Below are positions 18,558-29,853 of a stretch of 64,000 nucleotides of DNA, in pieces; within the stretch, counting starts at the first letter, position 1; the number at the start of each line of letters is the position of its first letter. The DNA is taken from assembly GCF_009937955.1 (NCBI RefSeq), contig NZ_AP018439.1, forward strand, positions 3,596,001 through 3,660,000, in the 5' to 3' direction. This DNA is from Undibacterium sp. KW1. GTDB taxonomy: Bacteria > Pseudomonadota > Gammaproteobacteria > Burkholderiales > Burkholderiaceae_D. Made by a program: the position numbers and the translations under genes. Under the pieces are notes generated by a model. That model worked only from the letters and a program-made list of their open reading frames with translations, was not told the DNA's origin and did not search any database.

Positions 18558-21500
18558 CTACTGCGGCAAAGCATGCTTTTGCTGCAGTAGCTGGCAATCT
18601 GCCATTGCCTGCCTGATTGCATCTAACAATCCCACAGCTCCTTGTGCTGTTGCCATTTGCAAGGCCTGCTCGAGTGTTTCACTGGCGAGACCGATATCAC
18701 CCTCTTGCATGTGACACAAACTGCTCAAACGCAGCAAGTCTGCATGACAGTAATAGTCCTCGTATTTGTCAATTTCGCCAAGCGTCTTTATCAGCAAAGA
18801 CTTTGCCTCGTCCCAGCATTGCAGTTTGATTAGGGTGCTGGCCAAAACCCAACTGGCCGTGGTTGTGCCAGCCCGGTAGGCGCTGTGCAAATTTTCTGCT
18901 GCCTCAAGTGCGGGCATGATGTCTTTGAGCTTGTTGCCATTGGCCTGGGCAGATAGATAAAACAGACTATTCATGCTTTGCCATAATGGAAATCCAAATT
19001 GTGTACCCAGTTGCACACCCTCTCCTGCGAGCTTGGCGGCTTCATCCCTTTGGCCTGCAGTCCAGCACATCGCCGTATTGAAGGTCAGCATAAAGCACAA
19101 AGCATGGCTTTTTTTGCGCTCCCTGGCCAGCAAAGTGCTTTCTATTGCCAATTCATGGGCATAGGCATCCCCCAAAAACCATAGGTTCCAGCACAGGAAG
19201 GCGCGTATCAGTATCTCAAGATCTTCGCCCCAGTAACGCTGGCGCTCTTCCAGACTAAGTGTCTTGGCGATGGACAAGCCCTCTTGTTGATAGCGCAGTG
19301 CCTCTACAAACAGGCCGCGCCAGAACAATGAATTGCCAAGCGCAAAGCAGGCCATCAGGCGCTTGGCAGGCGTATTTGCCAGCTCCTCCAGGCGTCGCGC
19401 TATACCCAGGCCATCGCTCTTGCCTTGTGAACTTCCCCCCATGTACAAACCACTCAAGGCACAGAACAAAGACTCTGTTTCTTCATGATCTGGTGCTGGT
19501 AAGTCATTCAAACTATCACAGACAGCTCGGAACTGCTGATGCCCCAACTGGGATCCATACCCCTGGCACAAGAGGGCGGCATTACCCATGGATAAACGCA
19601 GGGAAATTTGCAAATGCGCCAGCCCGGACTGTGGCTGCAAGGCGATATCCAGTGCCTTGCCAAAATCATGCAAGGCATCCATGGCGAATTCACTCGCCAA
19701 TGCTTTCTGGCCGCTGATCGTCCACATGGAGGCTGCCTGTTGCAAATCATGTGCCTCTTCAAAATGCCGGGCAATTTCTGCACTCGCTATGCCAGGCTCA
19801 TTGAGCAAATGCTCTGCGACACGCAGGTGTGCTGTCCGCCTCTGTTTTTCAGGAAAACTCTGGTACGCCGCGTCAGCAATCAAGGCATGTTGAAAGCGAT
19901 AGTGCCCATGCTGCGCGCCTGCTTGTATCAGGCGATAGCTAATGGCCAGTTGCAGTGGACCAGCTACATCTTCGTCTGGCAACAAGCCACTGAGTATACG
20001 CGCATTAAAGTTGTTACCAATGACGGCTGCCATTTGCAAAATATTCTTGTATGGCCCGAGCTTATCCAACTCGCTCTGCAACAATTCCTTAACCGGTATC
20101 AGATGATGCTGTCCGTCTTCTGTACGGCTGCGGGTAAGCCTTTCAATAAACAGGGGAACACCACCACAATCATGCGCTATGCGCGTTTGCTCCTGTTCTG
20201 ACAAAATATGGCGGTGGTCACAGGCAGCGACCATTTGCTCCGCAGCAGCAAAAGCAAGCGGGCTCAGTTCAATGATAACGGGCGAGGCACCCGCATGTTC
20301 CAGCGGAGCGTCTGGTCTTGTTGTTACCAATAGCAATAGCCGTTGTTGTTCCAGGCTGCCCGCATAACGGGCCAGAAATTCGCGGGTAGCGAAATCTGAC
20401 CAGTGAAAATCATCAATCAATACTAGGCAAGTCTTTTGTCTGGACAATTGGTCGAACAAAGTGCCCAGCGCTGCAAATATCTGGTTCTTGCTATCCGCCT
20501 CCACTTGCATGCTCTGGTCAAACAGAGAAATAAGTGCATGGAGCATCGCTTCTTCTGGCTCATAAGCCGGTACCAGTTCCCGCAAACACGCCCTTATTCT
20601 GCGCGGATATTCATCCGCTTTCAAAGGCGATAAGGCAAACAATTCAGCCAGCGCTTGTCGCAAGGCTGCCAAGGATTGATGCTGGTATTCAAGCGTGCAA
20701 TAAATACGAATGACAAGGTTTTCTGCAGTATCGAGCTGGCGGCTCACTTCGGTAGCCAGCCTGGTCTTGCCCATGCCAGCATTGCCGCACAATATCAGCC
20801 ATTGTGGTTGCGCCTGCTTTGCCAACTGCCAGTGGCGCCATACAGCCTGTAACTCTTCACCGCGCCCAACCAGAGGAAATTCCTGTTGCCCTCCGGTACT
20901 CATGAGTTGCCTTGCTAGTCTGTACTTGATTACGTCATTTGCATAGCCGTCATGTGCCAACAATTCCATGGCATCGTTTGTCAGCTTACTACTGATTTGC
21001 TCTGCGACCATCCGGTCAAACACAATTTCACCCACCGCAGCAGACCAGCACATCTCTTGCACTTTTCTTGGCAAGGCTCCAAGAAAGCGCATTTCATCAA
21101 CAGTACACTGGACATTGCCAGCGCAAATTCCAATGCGCAGATGCTGCCGCGCTCCATCTGCAAGCATGATTTCTTGCGCAGCGTAAATACTCCTGAGGGC
21201 AGCTTGCTCGGGCTCAGTGTGCATACCAAAACTCGCATGAAAACCCTGACCAAATACTTGCTTGCAAGTCCCGCCCCACAGGCTGATTTTATCTTGCGCT
21301 GCGCAAAGTATTTGCTCCATACGCAAAACCGCGTCTGCCTCATCAGCTCCCGGGAGCGGCGAAAGATCAAATTCCACATAGGCAATCGTGAGCCAGCGAA
21401 TTTCGGTAATAGCCCGTATGATGGTCGAAACCTGTTTTTCTCCTTTAACTTTCTGATCAACGACAGTTGACATGGGATCCTGTTGCAATAATCTCCTGGT

Positions 21501-22262
21501 CGATGCAGACGCGTGCGTACCAAAGGCAGCAAGTAAATTCTGCTCCAGCGTAGTCAACACAAAATTGGCACGCTTGAAATCACCACAGGACAACAACAGG
21601 CGTATCAGCTTTGCAGCAGTATTTTCGTTCAAGCTGTCCTGCTCCCATAGCTGATTGGCTATTGCAACAGCAGAGGCGATACGTCCGGTCTTTTCTTGCT
21701 CCCGGCAAAGTCTTGCAGCGAGGTCACGCCAGCGTTCCCGCAATTGCTTGCGCACCTGGTGTATCCAGGCTTGCAGATCAGTACCAACATTGAGTTCCAT
21801 GCGTTCAAGGAAATCATGATTGAGTTGGCTTAGCCGTGGTTCAAAGCTATCTGCCAGCCACGAGCAAAACAGATTTCCCGGGTCATCTGCCTGCCATTCA
21901 TTAAGCAAGCTAGCAATATCCACATGTACTCGCGAATCTGAAAAATAAGCAATACTGTCGCGCCTGCTTTGTATGACCTCCGCCCCCATGGGCGTATTGA
22001 TGGCCTTGCTGAGGTTGTTGAGTACCTGGCGCAGGTTCGTCAGCGCGGAGGCAGCGGGCAAGTCAGGCCACAGCAGTTCTGCCAAATGCTCCCTGGCTAT
22101 CCAGCGGCCACTCGCTGTTGCCAGATAGGCCAACAGATAAATGGCTTTTCGATATTTAAGCTTGCCAGCGATGTCCTGACCGTCAAGCTTTAACTGAAAA
22201 CTACCTAGCAAGGAAATATCAAGCTGAGAGACAGATGGATCTGGCGATGCTGAGGTGTGCAT
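18558..22262 (-). CDS. SARP/BTAD-type transcriptional regulator with degenerate cyclase-like and AAA ATPase domains
   Basis: About 1234 residues. An OmpR-like winged helix opens the protein (LLGSFQLKLDGQDI ... AELLWPDLPAASALTNLRQ), followed by a BTAD-like helical domain, a class III nucleotide-cyclase-like stretch (about 285-440; WGGTCKQVFGQGFHASFG, with GQG where active enzymes have GDG), and an AAA/NB-ARC-type ATPase with Walker A GNAGMGKTRLATEV near residue 490 and Walker B LVLIDDFHWSD near 610. The C-terminal half is TPR-like helical repeats. No C-terminal LuxR helix-turn-helix is present. The ATG at 22262 is preferred as it lies just before the winged helix; the frame stays open to 22334. 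It is tail-to-tail with the second giant gene and is the best local candidate to regulate it. Family assignment is firm, target is inferred. Confidence 0.8.
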   Translation of the reverse strand: MHTSASPDPSVSQLDISLLGSFQLKLDGQDIAGKLKYRKAIYLLAYLATASGRWIAREHLAELLWPDLPAASALTNLRQVLNNLSKAINTPMGAEVIQSRRDSIAYFSDSRVHVDIASLLNEWQADDPGNLFCSWLADSFEPRLSQLNHDFLERMELNVGTDLQAWIHQVRKQLRERWRDLAARLCREQEKTGRIASAVAIANQLWEQDSLNENTAAKLIRLLLSCGDFKRANFVLTTLEQNLLAAFGTHASASTRRLLQQDPMSTVVDQKVKGEKQVSTIIRAITEIRWLTIAYVEFDLSPLPGADEADAVLRMEQILCAAQDKISLWGGTCKQVFGQGFHASFGMHTEPEQAALRSIYAAQEIMLADGARQHLRIGICAGNVQCTVDEMRFLGALPRKVQEMCWSAAVGEIVFDRMVAEQISSKLTNDAMELLAHDGYANDVIKYRLARQLMSTGGQQEFPLVGRGEELQAVWRHWQLAKQAQPQWLILCGNAGMGKTRLATEVSRQLDTAENLVIRIYCTLEYQHQSLAALRQALAELFALSPLKADEYPRRIRACLRELVPAYEPEEAMLHALISLFDQSMQVEADSKNQIFAALGTLFDQLSRQKTCLVLIDDFHWSDFATREFLARYAGSLEQQRLLLLVTTRPDAPLEHAGASPVIIELSPLAFAAAEQMVAACDHRHILSEQEQTRIAHDCGGVPLFIERLTRSRTEDGQHHLIPVKELLQSELDKLGPYKNILQMAAVIGNNFNARILSGLLPDEDVAGPLQLAISYRLIQAGAQHGHYRFQHALIADAAYQSFPEKQRRTAHLRVAEHLLNEPGIASAEIARHFEEAHDLQQAASMWTISGQKALASEFAMDALHDFGKALDIALQPQSGLAHLQISLRLSMGNAALLCQGYGSQLGHQQFRAVCDSLNDLPAPDHEETESLFCALSGLYMGGSSQGKSDGLGIARRLEELANTPAKRLMACFALGNSLFWRGLFVEALRYQQEGLSIAKTLSLEERQRYWGEDLEILIRAFLCWNLWFLGDAYAHELAIESTLLARERKKSHALCFMLTFNTAMCWTAGQRDEAAKLAGEGVQLGTQFGFPLWQSMNSLFYLSAQANGNKLKDIMPALEAAENLHSAYRAGTTTASWVLASTLIKLQCWDEAKSLLIKTLGEIDKYEDYYCHADLLRLSSLCHMQEGDIGLASETLEQALQMATAQGAVGLLDAIRQAMADCQLLQQKHALPQ

Positions 22263-22430
22263 ATTCTTTGAAAGTAGATACTTTTTGCTGGCGAACCTGA
22301 TTGCAGACTGCAAGGGCATGAATAATAAAAACACACATACTTGTAGCCGGATAGCAATATTATAACCGGGTCACCTATTCCTCTCCTTGAATCAGCGCAA
22401 GCAAAAGCATAACTTGCTTTATTGCAAATA

Positions 22431-22462
22431 AAAAACCTTCCCTAATAAATAAAGGAAGGCTT
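22431..22462 (-). terminator. Intrinsic terminator of ppc
   Basis: On the minus strand a stem of AAGCCTTCC / GGAAGGTT, with a 12-base AT-rich loop, is followed by a run of T (plus-strand A run at 22428-22435). It lies 25 bases past the ppc stop codon. Confidence 0.7.
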
Positions 22463-22486
22463 TATAAGTGACAAAAAATAAAAGAA

Positions 22487-25273
22487 TCAGCCGCTGTTAC
22501 GCAAACCGGCAGCAATACCATTGATGGACAAATGTATCCCACGACGCACGCGCTCGTCTTCATCGCCCTTACGGTAGCGTTCCAGTAATTCCACCTGCAC
22601 GTGATTCAATGGCGACAGATAGGGGAAACGGTTACGTATCGAACGCGCAAGCAAAGGATTTGCTGCCAGCAATTCATCCTGCCCAGAAATTGCCTTCAGT
22701 ATATCTATCGTTGCTTCATGCTCAGCCTGTATGCGCGGGAAGATGCGGTTACGCAAGGATTCATCCTTGACCAGTTGCGCATAACGGCTGGCAATGCCGA
22801 TATCGCTCTTGGCCAGTACCATCTCCATATTCGACAACACAGTACTGAAAAAAGACCAGTCCTTGAACATCGCCTGCAAAGTCTGCAAACCGGTATCAGG
22901 ATGTGCCCTCAGATAAGCTTGTACAGCAGAGCCAAAACCAAACCAGCCCGGCAACATCAAACGGCATTGCGACCAGCTGAATACCCAGGGAATGGCACGC
23001 AAATCTTCTATCGCTGTAGATTTCTTGCGAGAAGCCGGGCGGCTGCCTATGTTCAGGCCAGCGATCTCGGAAATGACTGTCGATTCCCAGAAATACTGCT
23101 CGAAACCCTCGGTTTCATAGACCAGATTACGATAGGCCTTGAAAGCATGGTCGGACAATTCTTCCATCGCTGACAAAAACTCGGGGCGTGGTGCTGGCTC
23201 GGTATGTGCCAGCAAACTGGCTTCCATGGTGGCCGCAGCCAATACTTCAAGATTACGCCGCCCTACTTCAGGATTGCCGTATTTGGCAGTAATAACCTCG
23301 CCCTGCTCTGTCAGGCGAATCTGCCCCTGCACAGCACCCGCAGGCTGCGCCAATATCGCCTGATAGCTGGGGCCGCCGCCACGGCCAACCGAACCACCAC
23401 GTCCATGGAACAGGCGCAGGCGCACCTGGTGTTTGCTGAATATGGCGATCAGGTCAAGCTCAGCCTTGTACAGCTCCCAGCCAGAAGTCAAAAAGCCGCC
23501 ATCCTTGTTACTGTCAGAGTAACCAAGCATGACTTCCTGCGCATTGTTGCGGCTGGCCAGCAGGCGTGCATAAGCCGGTATGCCAAACAACCTGTCCATG
23601 ACAGGCGCACTATTTTGCAGATCGCCTATGGTTTCAAACAGTGGGATGATATTGACGTCAACACGCCCTTCAGCCGGATGCAGCAGGCCAGACTCTTTCA
23701 GGAGCAAGGCCAGCTCCAGCATGTCGGACACGCCATCAGTCTTGGAAATGATGCAATTAGGCACTGTCCCCTTGCCATAGCGCTTTTGAGCGGTGCAGGC
23801 GGCACGGTAAATCGCCAGTTCAGACTGTGTCTCTTCTGAATACGTCAGGTAAGGCGAAGCCAGTGGACGGGCCGAGCTGATCTCTTTAATCAAGACTTCT
23901 ATGCGCAGATCTTCATCCAAATCCAGGTACTTCAATTCAGGATTAGCCGCCTGCAATAACTCATGCACTACGCGCTCGTGCACATCTGAATTCTGGCGCA
24001 AATCCACAGGTGCCAGATAAAAACCAAACACCTTGACCGCTCGGCGCAAATGACGCAAACGGCCACGCGTGATCGCAGCAGAACCGTTGTCATACAAGGA
24101 ATAGTGAACAATATCCAGATCCGCAGCCAGTTCTTCTGCTGTCGCATAAGGTTCGGCGATACCACTGGGGTGGATGACTGGTTCCAGGCCCAGTAATTGT
24201 TTGTAGGTCGCAGACAGGCGCGCATACACACCGCTGATGGCCAGGCGATAAGGCTCGTCAGAACGGTGTGGCGAATGATCAGGTGAGCGCTGCGCCAGGG
24301 CCAGCAAGTCGTCAGAGACTTTCACCAACAAATTCGCCATCGACAATTGCGAACCCAGGGTATGCAATTCATCAAGATAGAATTTAAAGGCGCGCGTGGC
24401 CTGCATGGCCAGGGTTTTTTCCAGCACAGTGGCCGTGACGAAAGGATTGCCATCACGGTCACCACCTATCCAGCTGCCCATCTTCATGAAGCTGGGCAGT
24501 TCATGCTGGGCCAGCGCTGCATCTTTGCTTGCCAGTAAATCTTCCAGGCCCGCATACAGATGTGGCAATTCACGCAGGAAAGTGTAGTCGTAAAAACTCA
24601 GACCATTTTCCACTTCATCGAGCACTGACAATTTGGAAGTACGCAGCATGCGTGTCTGCCATAGAGTCAGTACGGCACGTCCCAGGGCTTCATCATTCGC
24701 GGCTGATTCTTCCGGCGTCAACTGCATGCGATCGCGCTCATCCAGCAGGCGGGTAATCACCATCTGGCAATTCAAGATGCTCTTGCGTTGCACTTCTGTT
24801 GGATGAGCAGTCAATACCGGGAACACTTGTGCAGTCTCAAAAAAATCCAGCAATTGCTGGCTGCTGTGACCGGTGTTGTACAGTGCTTCTATGGTGTGCG
24901 CCAAACTTCCCTGACGCGGCGCTGATCCTGCAATCAAATGCGCACGGGTGCGACGTATGTGATGCTGGTCTTCCGCCAGATTCACCAGATGTGAAAAATA
25001 ACTGAAAGCACGTATGACTTGCGTGGTCTGGTCATTGGTCAGGGTATCCAGTGTGGTTTCCAGTTCGGCACGTGCAGCTTCATCTGCGTCACGGCGAAAG
25101 CGTATGGAATTCTGGCGCACCTGTTCGATGAGGTCGAATACTTCATCGCCATGCTGGTTTCTTACCGTGTCGCCTAATATGCGGCCCAGCCTGCGTATGT
25201 CTTCACGCAGACTCTGGTCTTTGTCGTCGCTGATATCGTTCATTTTTAATTGCGGATGTAGGTGGGCATTCAT
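22487..25273 (-). CDS. ppc: Phosphoenolpyruvate carboxylase
   Basis: About 928 residues, normal for bacterial PEPC. It fixes bicarbonate onto phosphoenolpyruvate to give oxaloacetate, replenishing the TCA cycle in the cytoplasm. Diagnostic motifs are present: [13 protein letters not shown] with the catalytic histidine, [40 protein letters not shown], and the C-terminal RNSG end. The start is taken at the ATG 25273 ([17 protein letters not shown]); a second ATG 30 bases downstream and an upstream extension to 25339 are also open, and none has a strong ribosome binding site. It follows pgi on the same strand after about 210 bases, so it probably has its own promoter. Its terminator is at 22431-22462. 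Confidence 0.95.
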   Translation of the reverse strand: MNAHLHPQLKMNDISDDKDQSLREDIRRLGRILGDTVRNQHGDEVFDLIEQVRQNSIRFRRDADEAARAELETTLDTLTNDQTTQVIRAFSYFSHLVNLAEDQHHIRRTRAHLIAGSAPRQGSLAHTIEALYNTGHSSQQLLDFFETAQVFPVLTAHPTEVQRKSILNCQMVITRLLDERDRMQLTPEESAANDEALGRAVLTLWQTRMLRTSKLSVLDEVENGLSFYDYTFLRELPHLYAGLEDLLASKDAALAQHELPSFMKMGSWIGGDRDGNPFVTATVLEKTLAMQATRAFKFYLDELHTLGSQLSMANLLVKVSDDLLALAQRSPDHSPHRSDEPYRLAISGVYARLSATYKQLLGLEPVIHPSGIAEPYATAEELAADLDIVHYSLYDNGSAAITRGRLRHLRRAVKVFGFYLAPVDLRQNSDVHERVVHELLQAANPELKYLDLDEDLRIEVLIKEISSARPLASPYLTYSEETQSELAIYRAACTAQKRYGKGTVPNCIISKTDGVSDMLELALLLKESGLLHPAEGRVDVNIIPLFETIGDLQNSAPVMDRLFGIPAYARLLASRNNAQEVMLGYSDSNKDGGFLTSGWELYKAELDLIAIFSKHQVRLRLFHGRGGSVGRGGGPSYQAILAQPAGAVQGQIRLTEQGEVITAKYGNPEVGRRNLEVLAAATMEASLLAHTEPAPRPEFLSAMEELSDHAFKAYRNLVYETEGFEQYFWESTVISEIAGLNIGSRPASRKKSTAIEDLRAIPWVFSWSQCRLMLPGWFGFGSAVQAYLRAHPDTGLQTLQAMFKDWSFFSTVLSNMEMVLAKSDIGIASRYAQLVKDESLRNRIFPRIQAEHEATIDILKAISGQDELLAANPLLARSIRNRFPYLSPLNHVQVELLERYRKGDEDERVRRGIHLSINGIAAGLRNSG

Positions 25274-25486
25274 GCTGACAAATTCTACGGTAAGGATAAA
25301 AACAGATCGATGAAAATTCTTGCGTGCCTGCAGTGGCAAATAAGTGGCAATATATTTGCGGCAGCCAGGGCTGCGACTCTACAGAGTAAGCAGCTGTCTT
25401 GACAGCATGCTTACACCATCATATAAATTTAATATATCAAATACAATGAGGCTCGCCTACAACACCACGGCGTCAGAAATGAAACG

Positions 25487-27121
25487 CTAAGCAGCTTTTT
25501 TCAATTTATGACTACGGCCAACTGCCATCAACAAACCCTTGGTCGAGCTGTCATAATCTTCCTTGACGGCACTCGGATCAAGACTGATCAATTGCTGCGC
25601 CAGCGATTTACCGAGCTCGACACCCCATTGATCAAAGGCATTGATATCCCAGATAACCGATTGCACAAACACCTTGTGTTCATACAGGGCAATCAATGCG
25701 CCCAAAGAGCGTGGCGTCAGAGAATCCAGCAAAACAGTTGAAGTCGGGCGATTACCTTCAAACACGCGTGGTGCCAATACCTTGTCAGGCAAGTCGCCAA
25801 GTTCAGCCCTTACTTCTGCCATGCTTTTGCCCCAGGCCATGGCCTTGGATTGCGCAAAGCAATTTGCCAGCAGTGCCTGATTATGACCAGGCAAACCTGC
25901 ATCATCATCAGCAACTACGATAAAGTCGGTAGGGATAATCGTTGCGCCCTGATGTAATAACTGGAAGTAAGCATGCTGACCATTGGTGCCCGCTTCACCA
26001 AACAAAATAGGCGAAGTGGTGTAATCAACCCGCTGTCCTTCACGCGTGACAGACTTGCCATTGCTTTCCATTTCCAGTTGCTGCAAATAGGCAGGCAAGC
26101 GTGTCATGCGCTGGTGGTAAGGTGCAATCGACAGTGCTTGCAAGCCAAGGAAATTGATATTCCACACACCTATCAAGGCCATCAATACCGGCAGATTTTG
26201 TTCCAGCGGTGCCTGGGCGAAATGCAAATCCATTTCATGCGCACCAGCCAGCATTTCTTCAAAACGGTCTGCGCCTACATATAGCGCAATTGACAGACCA
26301 ATGGCACTCCACATCGAATAACGGCCACCAGCCCAGTTCCAGAACGGGAAAACATTTTCAGGGGCGATACCAAAATCAGCAGCGGCTTTAACATTGGTAC
26401 TGAGTGCAACAAAGTGCTGACATATCTGATCGACCGGGCAACCATGCGACAACATCCATTCACGCGCAGTGCGGGCATTGGTCAGGGTCTCCATAGTCGA
26501 GAAGGTCTTGGATGCGACCACGAACAAAGTTGTTTCAGGATCAGCATTGGCCAGCGCATCAGCCACATGACGGCCATCAACATTGGAGACAAAATGCAGG
26601 GACAGGTTTTTTTGCGACCACGGTGCCAAAGCAATGCAAGCCATTTGCGGGCCAAGGTCTGAACCACCGATACCGATATTAACGATAGTGCGTATGGCCT
26701 TGCCTGTATATCCCAGCCAGCGGCCTTCCCTGACCGCATCGCTAAATGTCCGCATTTGTGCCAGCACCTGGTGCACGTCGGCAGCAATGTTTTCACCATT
26801 CAGATAAAAAGACTCGCCCTTGGGCAAGCGCAATACCGTATGTAGCACTGCGCGGTTTTCCGTCTGGTTGATCGCTTCACCGCGCAACATCGCATCGCGG
26901 CGTGACTCTACATCCTGCTGCCTGGCCAGCGCCAGCAAATTCAGCTTTGCTGTCGTGTCTATGCGTTGCTTGGAGTAATCAAGCATGATGCCGCAAGCGG
27001 ACGCTGAAAAATGCGCAAAGCGCTGAGGGTCAGCACGAAACAGATCTTTCAGGTTGGGCATGTTGGTGGCACGTTGCTGCAACAAACCCCAGATAGGAGT
27101 ACGCGATACGGAAGTGACCAT
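25487..27121 (-). CDS. pgi: Glucose-6-phosphate isomerase
   Basis: 544 residues, full length. Interconverts glucose-6-phosphate and fructose-6-phosphate. Signatures seen include NIGIGGSDLGPQM (phosphosugar binding), VVASKTFSTMET, the region WNWAGGRYSMWSAIG and the catalytic-lysine end ELGKSLAQQL. It is the last gene of the edd-eda-pgi run, 63 bases after eda, so fructose-6-phosphate made by gluconeogenesis (fbp at 42.2 kb) can be recycled into the Entner-Doudoroff route. The ATG/GTG choice at 27121 gives MVTSVSRTPIW; an internal ATG at residue 21 is possible. Co-regulation with edd by HexR is likely from position. Confidence 0.95.
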   Translation of the reverse strand: MVTSVSRTPIWGLLQQRATNMPNLKDLFRADPQRFAHFSASACGIMLDYSKQRIDTTAKLNLLALARQQDVESRRDAMLRGEAINQTENRAVLHTVLRLPKGESFYLNGENIAADVHQVLAQMRTFSDAVREGRWLGYTGKAIRTIVNIGIGGSDLGPQMACIALAPWSQKNLSLHFVSNVDGRHVADALANADPETTLFVVASKTFSTMETLTNARTAREWMLSHGCPVDQICQHFVALSTNVKAAADFGIAPENVFPFWNWAGGRYSMWSAIGLSIALYVGADRFEEMLAGAHEMDLHFAQAPLEQNLPVLMALIGVWNINFLGLQALSIAPYHQRMTRLPAYLQQLEMESNGKSVTREGQRVDYTTSPILFGEAGTNGQHAYFQLLHQGATIIPTDFIVVADDDAGLPGHNQALLANCFAQSKAMAWGKSMAEVRAELGDLPDKVLAPRVFEGNRPTSTVLLDSLTPRSLGALIALYEHKVFVQSVIWDINAFDQWGVELGKSLAQQLISLDPSAVKEDYDSSTKGLLMAVGRSHKLKKAA

Positions 27122-27184
27122 AATCTTGCTTATAGACGAAAAGTGATGAGTGAAAGTGCTAAAAAATATTATTCCAAACTGTAT

Positions 27185-27838
27185 TTACTTCTTGCCAGCT
27201 GCAGCAGCGGCTGCCGCCAGCGCACCAATCGCCGCCCAGTCGCCTGCATTGATGAGGGAGGCTGGACACATCCACGAACCACCTACACACAGGATATTTG
27301 ATTGTTGCAATAGCGCAGGCGTCGCCTCCACCGTAACACCACCCGTCAGGCAGAATTTCACATCAGGGAAAGGGCCGCCCAGGGCCTTCGCCATCTTGGT
27401 CGCACCGACGATATCAGAAGGGAAAAGTTTGACGACATTGAAGCCATGTTCCAGCGCCAGCATCAGGTCACTCGCACCGCCAACCCCAGGAAAATATGGC
27501 AGGCCAGAATCAGCAGCGGTTTTTGCCAGCAAAGGCGTGATGCCAGGGCTGATACCAAAGGCTGCGCCTGTCTCTCTGACTGCATCCAGTTGCGCTTGCG
27601 TCAGAATGGTACCTGCACCCACCGTCACTGTCGGGCAGGCCTTGACGACTTCGCGCAAGACTGTCATGGCATTTGGCGTACGCAAGGTGATTTCAACTGC
27701 TGGCAAACCATTTTCTGCCAGCGTAGTCACACAACGTATCGCCTGATCGACATCATCAGTAACCAGGATAGGCAATACACGGATTTGTTCCAGTTGGGCG
27801 ATGATGTTTCGCTTGCTCATACTGATATTCAGGCTCAT
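27185..27838 (-). CDS. eda: KDPG aldolase (2-dehydro-3-deoxy-phosphogluconate aldolase)
   Basis: 217 residues, typical length. Cleaves 2-keto-3-deoxy-6-phosphogluconate into pyruvate and glyceraldehyde-3-phosphate, the last step of the Entner-Doudoroff pathway. The active-site glutamate lies in LPAVEITLRTP and the Schiff-base lysine in VVKLFPSDIVG; the phosphate-binding LTGGV is also present. The start could be either of two methionines six residues apart (MSLNISMSKRN). It lies 21 bases downstream of edd, indicating translation from one message. The C-terminal end is an alanine-rich tail (AAAAAAGKK). Confidence 0.95.
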   Translation of the reverse strand: MSLNISMSKRNIIAQLEQIRVLPILVTDDVDQAIRCVTTLAENGLPAVEITLRTPNAMTVLREVVKACPTVTVGAGTILTQAQLDAVRETGAAFGISPGITPLLAKTAADSGLPYFPGVGGASDLMLALEHGFNVVKLFPSDIVGATKMAKALGGPFPDVKFCLTGGVTVEATPALLQQSNILCVGGSWMCPASLINAGDWAAIGALAAAAAAAGKK

Positions 27839-27859
27839 GATGGTTTCGCTTTTAGAAAA

Positions 27860-29701
27860 TTAATCAATGAAAAGAGTGGATGCGCCATGCTCAGGCGCTG
27901 TCACGACACGACGCTGTGCGGCAAACAAGTCGCGGCCATAACCGAAAGTGACTTCCTTGCTGAGTTCACGCACGGCGCGTTGTGACCAGACATCAGCATC
28001 CACCAGGGCACGCAATTCACCCGTGTGGACATTGAGTTCAACAACATCGCCGTCACGCACTTTACCGAGCGGGCCGCCTTGTGCCACTTCCGGGCTGACA
28101 TGCAGGGCCGCTGGCACTTTGCCGGATGCACCCGACATGCGGCCATCCGTCACCAGTGCAACCTTATACCCCGCCGACATCAGGCTACCCAGCACAGGGG
28201 TGAACTGATGCAACTCAGGCATACCGTTCGCTTGCGGGCCCTGGAAGATGACGACAGCGACGAAATCCATATTCAGCTCGCCTGCTTTATACGCTTTGAC
28301 GAGTGCATCCTGCGATTCAAATACTTTTGCCGGTGCCTTGATGACCCAAGCATCTTCAGGCACGGCAGATGCCTTGACAATCGCGCGGCCCAGATTGCCA
28401 TGCAATAAACGCAGGCCGCCAGTAGGTGCGAATGGATCAGTCACATTGCGTACCACTGTTGTGTCGGTCGATTCTGCAGGCAGCGCTTCCCATTTAACTT
28501 TGCCATCTTCAGTCAATACCGGGCGGCTCGTGTGTGAATTCAAACCATCATTGCCATACACTGTCATGACATCTGCATGCATGAGTCCGGCAGACAAAAG
28601 TTCACGTATAACAAAGACCGGGCCACCGGCATCTTCAAAGGCATTCACGTCTGCGGTACCGTTAGGATAAACACGCGTCAGCAGAGGGATGACGGATGAC
28701 AGTTCATCAAAATCCTGCCAGTCGATGATGATGCCAGCGGCGCGTGCCACGGCAATCCAGTGGATAGTGTGGTTGGTAGAACCACCCGTCGCCAGCAGGG
28801 CAATGATGGCATTGACGATGGTTTTTTCATTGACCAGTTGACCTATGGGTCTGTAGTTGCCGCTTTGCTCGGTCAATTGCAGGACGCGCTCTACTGCTGC
28901 ATCTGTGAGCACACTGCGCAATGGGTCTCCCGGATGGACAAAGGCGGCACCTGGCAAATGCAGGCCCATGGCTTCCAGCAGCATCTGGTTGCTGTTGGCT
29001 GTGCCATAGAAAGTACAGGTGCCTGCACTATGGTAGGCGGCGCTTTCTGCCGCCAGCAATTCTTCCTTGGTCGCTTTGCCTTGGGCATAGCGTTCACGCA
29101 CTGCTGCTTTTTCTTTATTCGACAAACCAGAGCCCATGGGGCCAGCAGGGATGAAGATGGTTGGCAGATGACCAAAGGCCAGCGCACCTATCAGCAGGCC
29201 AGGTACGATCTTGTCGCAAATACCGAGGCAGAGCGTCGCATCAAAAGCATCATGGCTCAGCGCCACGGCAGTTGCCTGGGCTATCACATCACGTGAGAAG
29301 AGCGAGAGCTCCATGCCAGGGCGGCCCTGTGTCACGCCATCACACATGGCAGGCACAGCACCGGCCACCTGGGCAGTGCCACCAAAGCGCAGCGCTGTCT
29401 GGCGTATCTGCGCTGGATAGTGCTCATAAGGCTGATGTGCCGACAGCATATCGTTGTAGGCAGTGACTATGCCGATATTTGGTTTTTGCGCCTGGTTGAG
29501 CCAGATCTTGGTGCCATTGTCCATCGCTGCATTGGCATGCGCCTGATTAGCACAGGACAGGCTGGCGCGGCGCGGGCCACGGCCACGCATTTGCTCCAGA
29601 TGGGAAAGATAAGTACTGCGCAAGGTTTTGCTGCGCTCGGTAATGCGCTGGGTAACCTTGTCGATAACAGGATGCAGCGCAATGGATGGGGATGTCGTCA
29701 T
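27860..29701 (-). CDS. edd: 6-Phosphogluconate dehydratase
   Basis: 613 residues. Dehydrates 6-phosphogluconate to KDPG. It belongs to the IlvD/Edd iron-sulfur dehydratase family: cysteines expected to bind the cluster are in [17 protein letters not shown] and [14 protein letters not shown], and the C-terminal [15 protein letters not shown] motif distinguishes the family. It leads the edd-eda-pgi run and diverges from zwf across a 350-base region containing a HexR-type site. The second IlvD-family gene in this window (39908-41785) is the true dihydroxyacid dehydratase; the lengths and motifs separate the two. Confidence 0.95.
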   Translation of the reverse strand: MTTSPSIALHPVIDKVTQRITERSKTLRSTYLSHLEQMRGRGPRRASLSCANQAHANAAMDNGTKIWLNQAQKPNIGIVTAYNDMLSAHQPYEHYPAQIRQTALRFGGTAQVAGAVPAMCDGVTQGRPGMELSLFSRDVIAQATAVALSHDAFDATLCLGICDKIVPGLLIGALAFGHLPTIFIPAGPMGSGLSNKEKAAVRERYAQGKATKEELLAAESAAYHSAGTCTFYGTANSNQMLLEAMGLHLPGAAFVHPGDPLRSVLTDAAVERVLQLTEQSGNYRPIGQLVNEKTIVNAIIALLATGGSTNHTIHWIAVARAAGIIIDWQDFDELSSVIPLLTRVYPNGTADVNAFEDAGGPVFVIRELLSAGLMHADVMTVYGNDGLNSHTSRPVLTEDGKVKWEALPAESTDTTVVRNVTDPFAPTGGLRLLHGNLGRAIVKASAVPEDAWVIKAPAKVFESQDALVKAYKAGELNMDFVAVVIFQGPQANGMPELHQFTPVLGSLMSAGYKVALVTDGRMSGASGKVPAALHVSPEVAQGGPLGKVRDGDVVELNVHTGELRALVDADVWSQRAVRELSKEVTFGYGRDLFAAQRRVVTAPEHGASTLFID

Positions 29702-29853
29702 ATAACACCTGTGGCCCGTTCGGGCGAAAAATAAGAAAGCTGTAGCAATACTGAATCAATGCAGCAAAGATAGCATAAATCCCCACATTTCTGTAACAAA
29801 CTTTCAGTATTTTGATATTTAGCTGTTTTTTTTGGCAAAAACATCAAATTTAT

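Noticed and set aside
20960..21430. Active adenylate/guanylate cyclase domain in the regulator
   Set aside because: Key GDG and metal-binding aspartates are not conserved; only the fold pattern remains.
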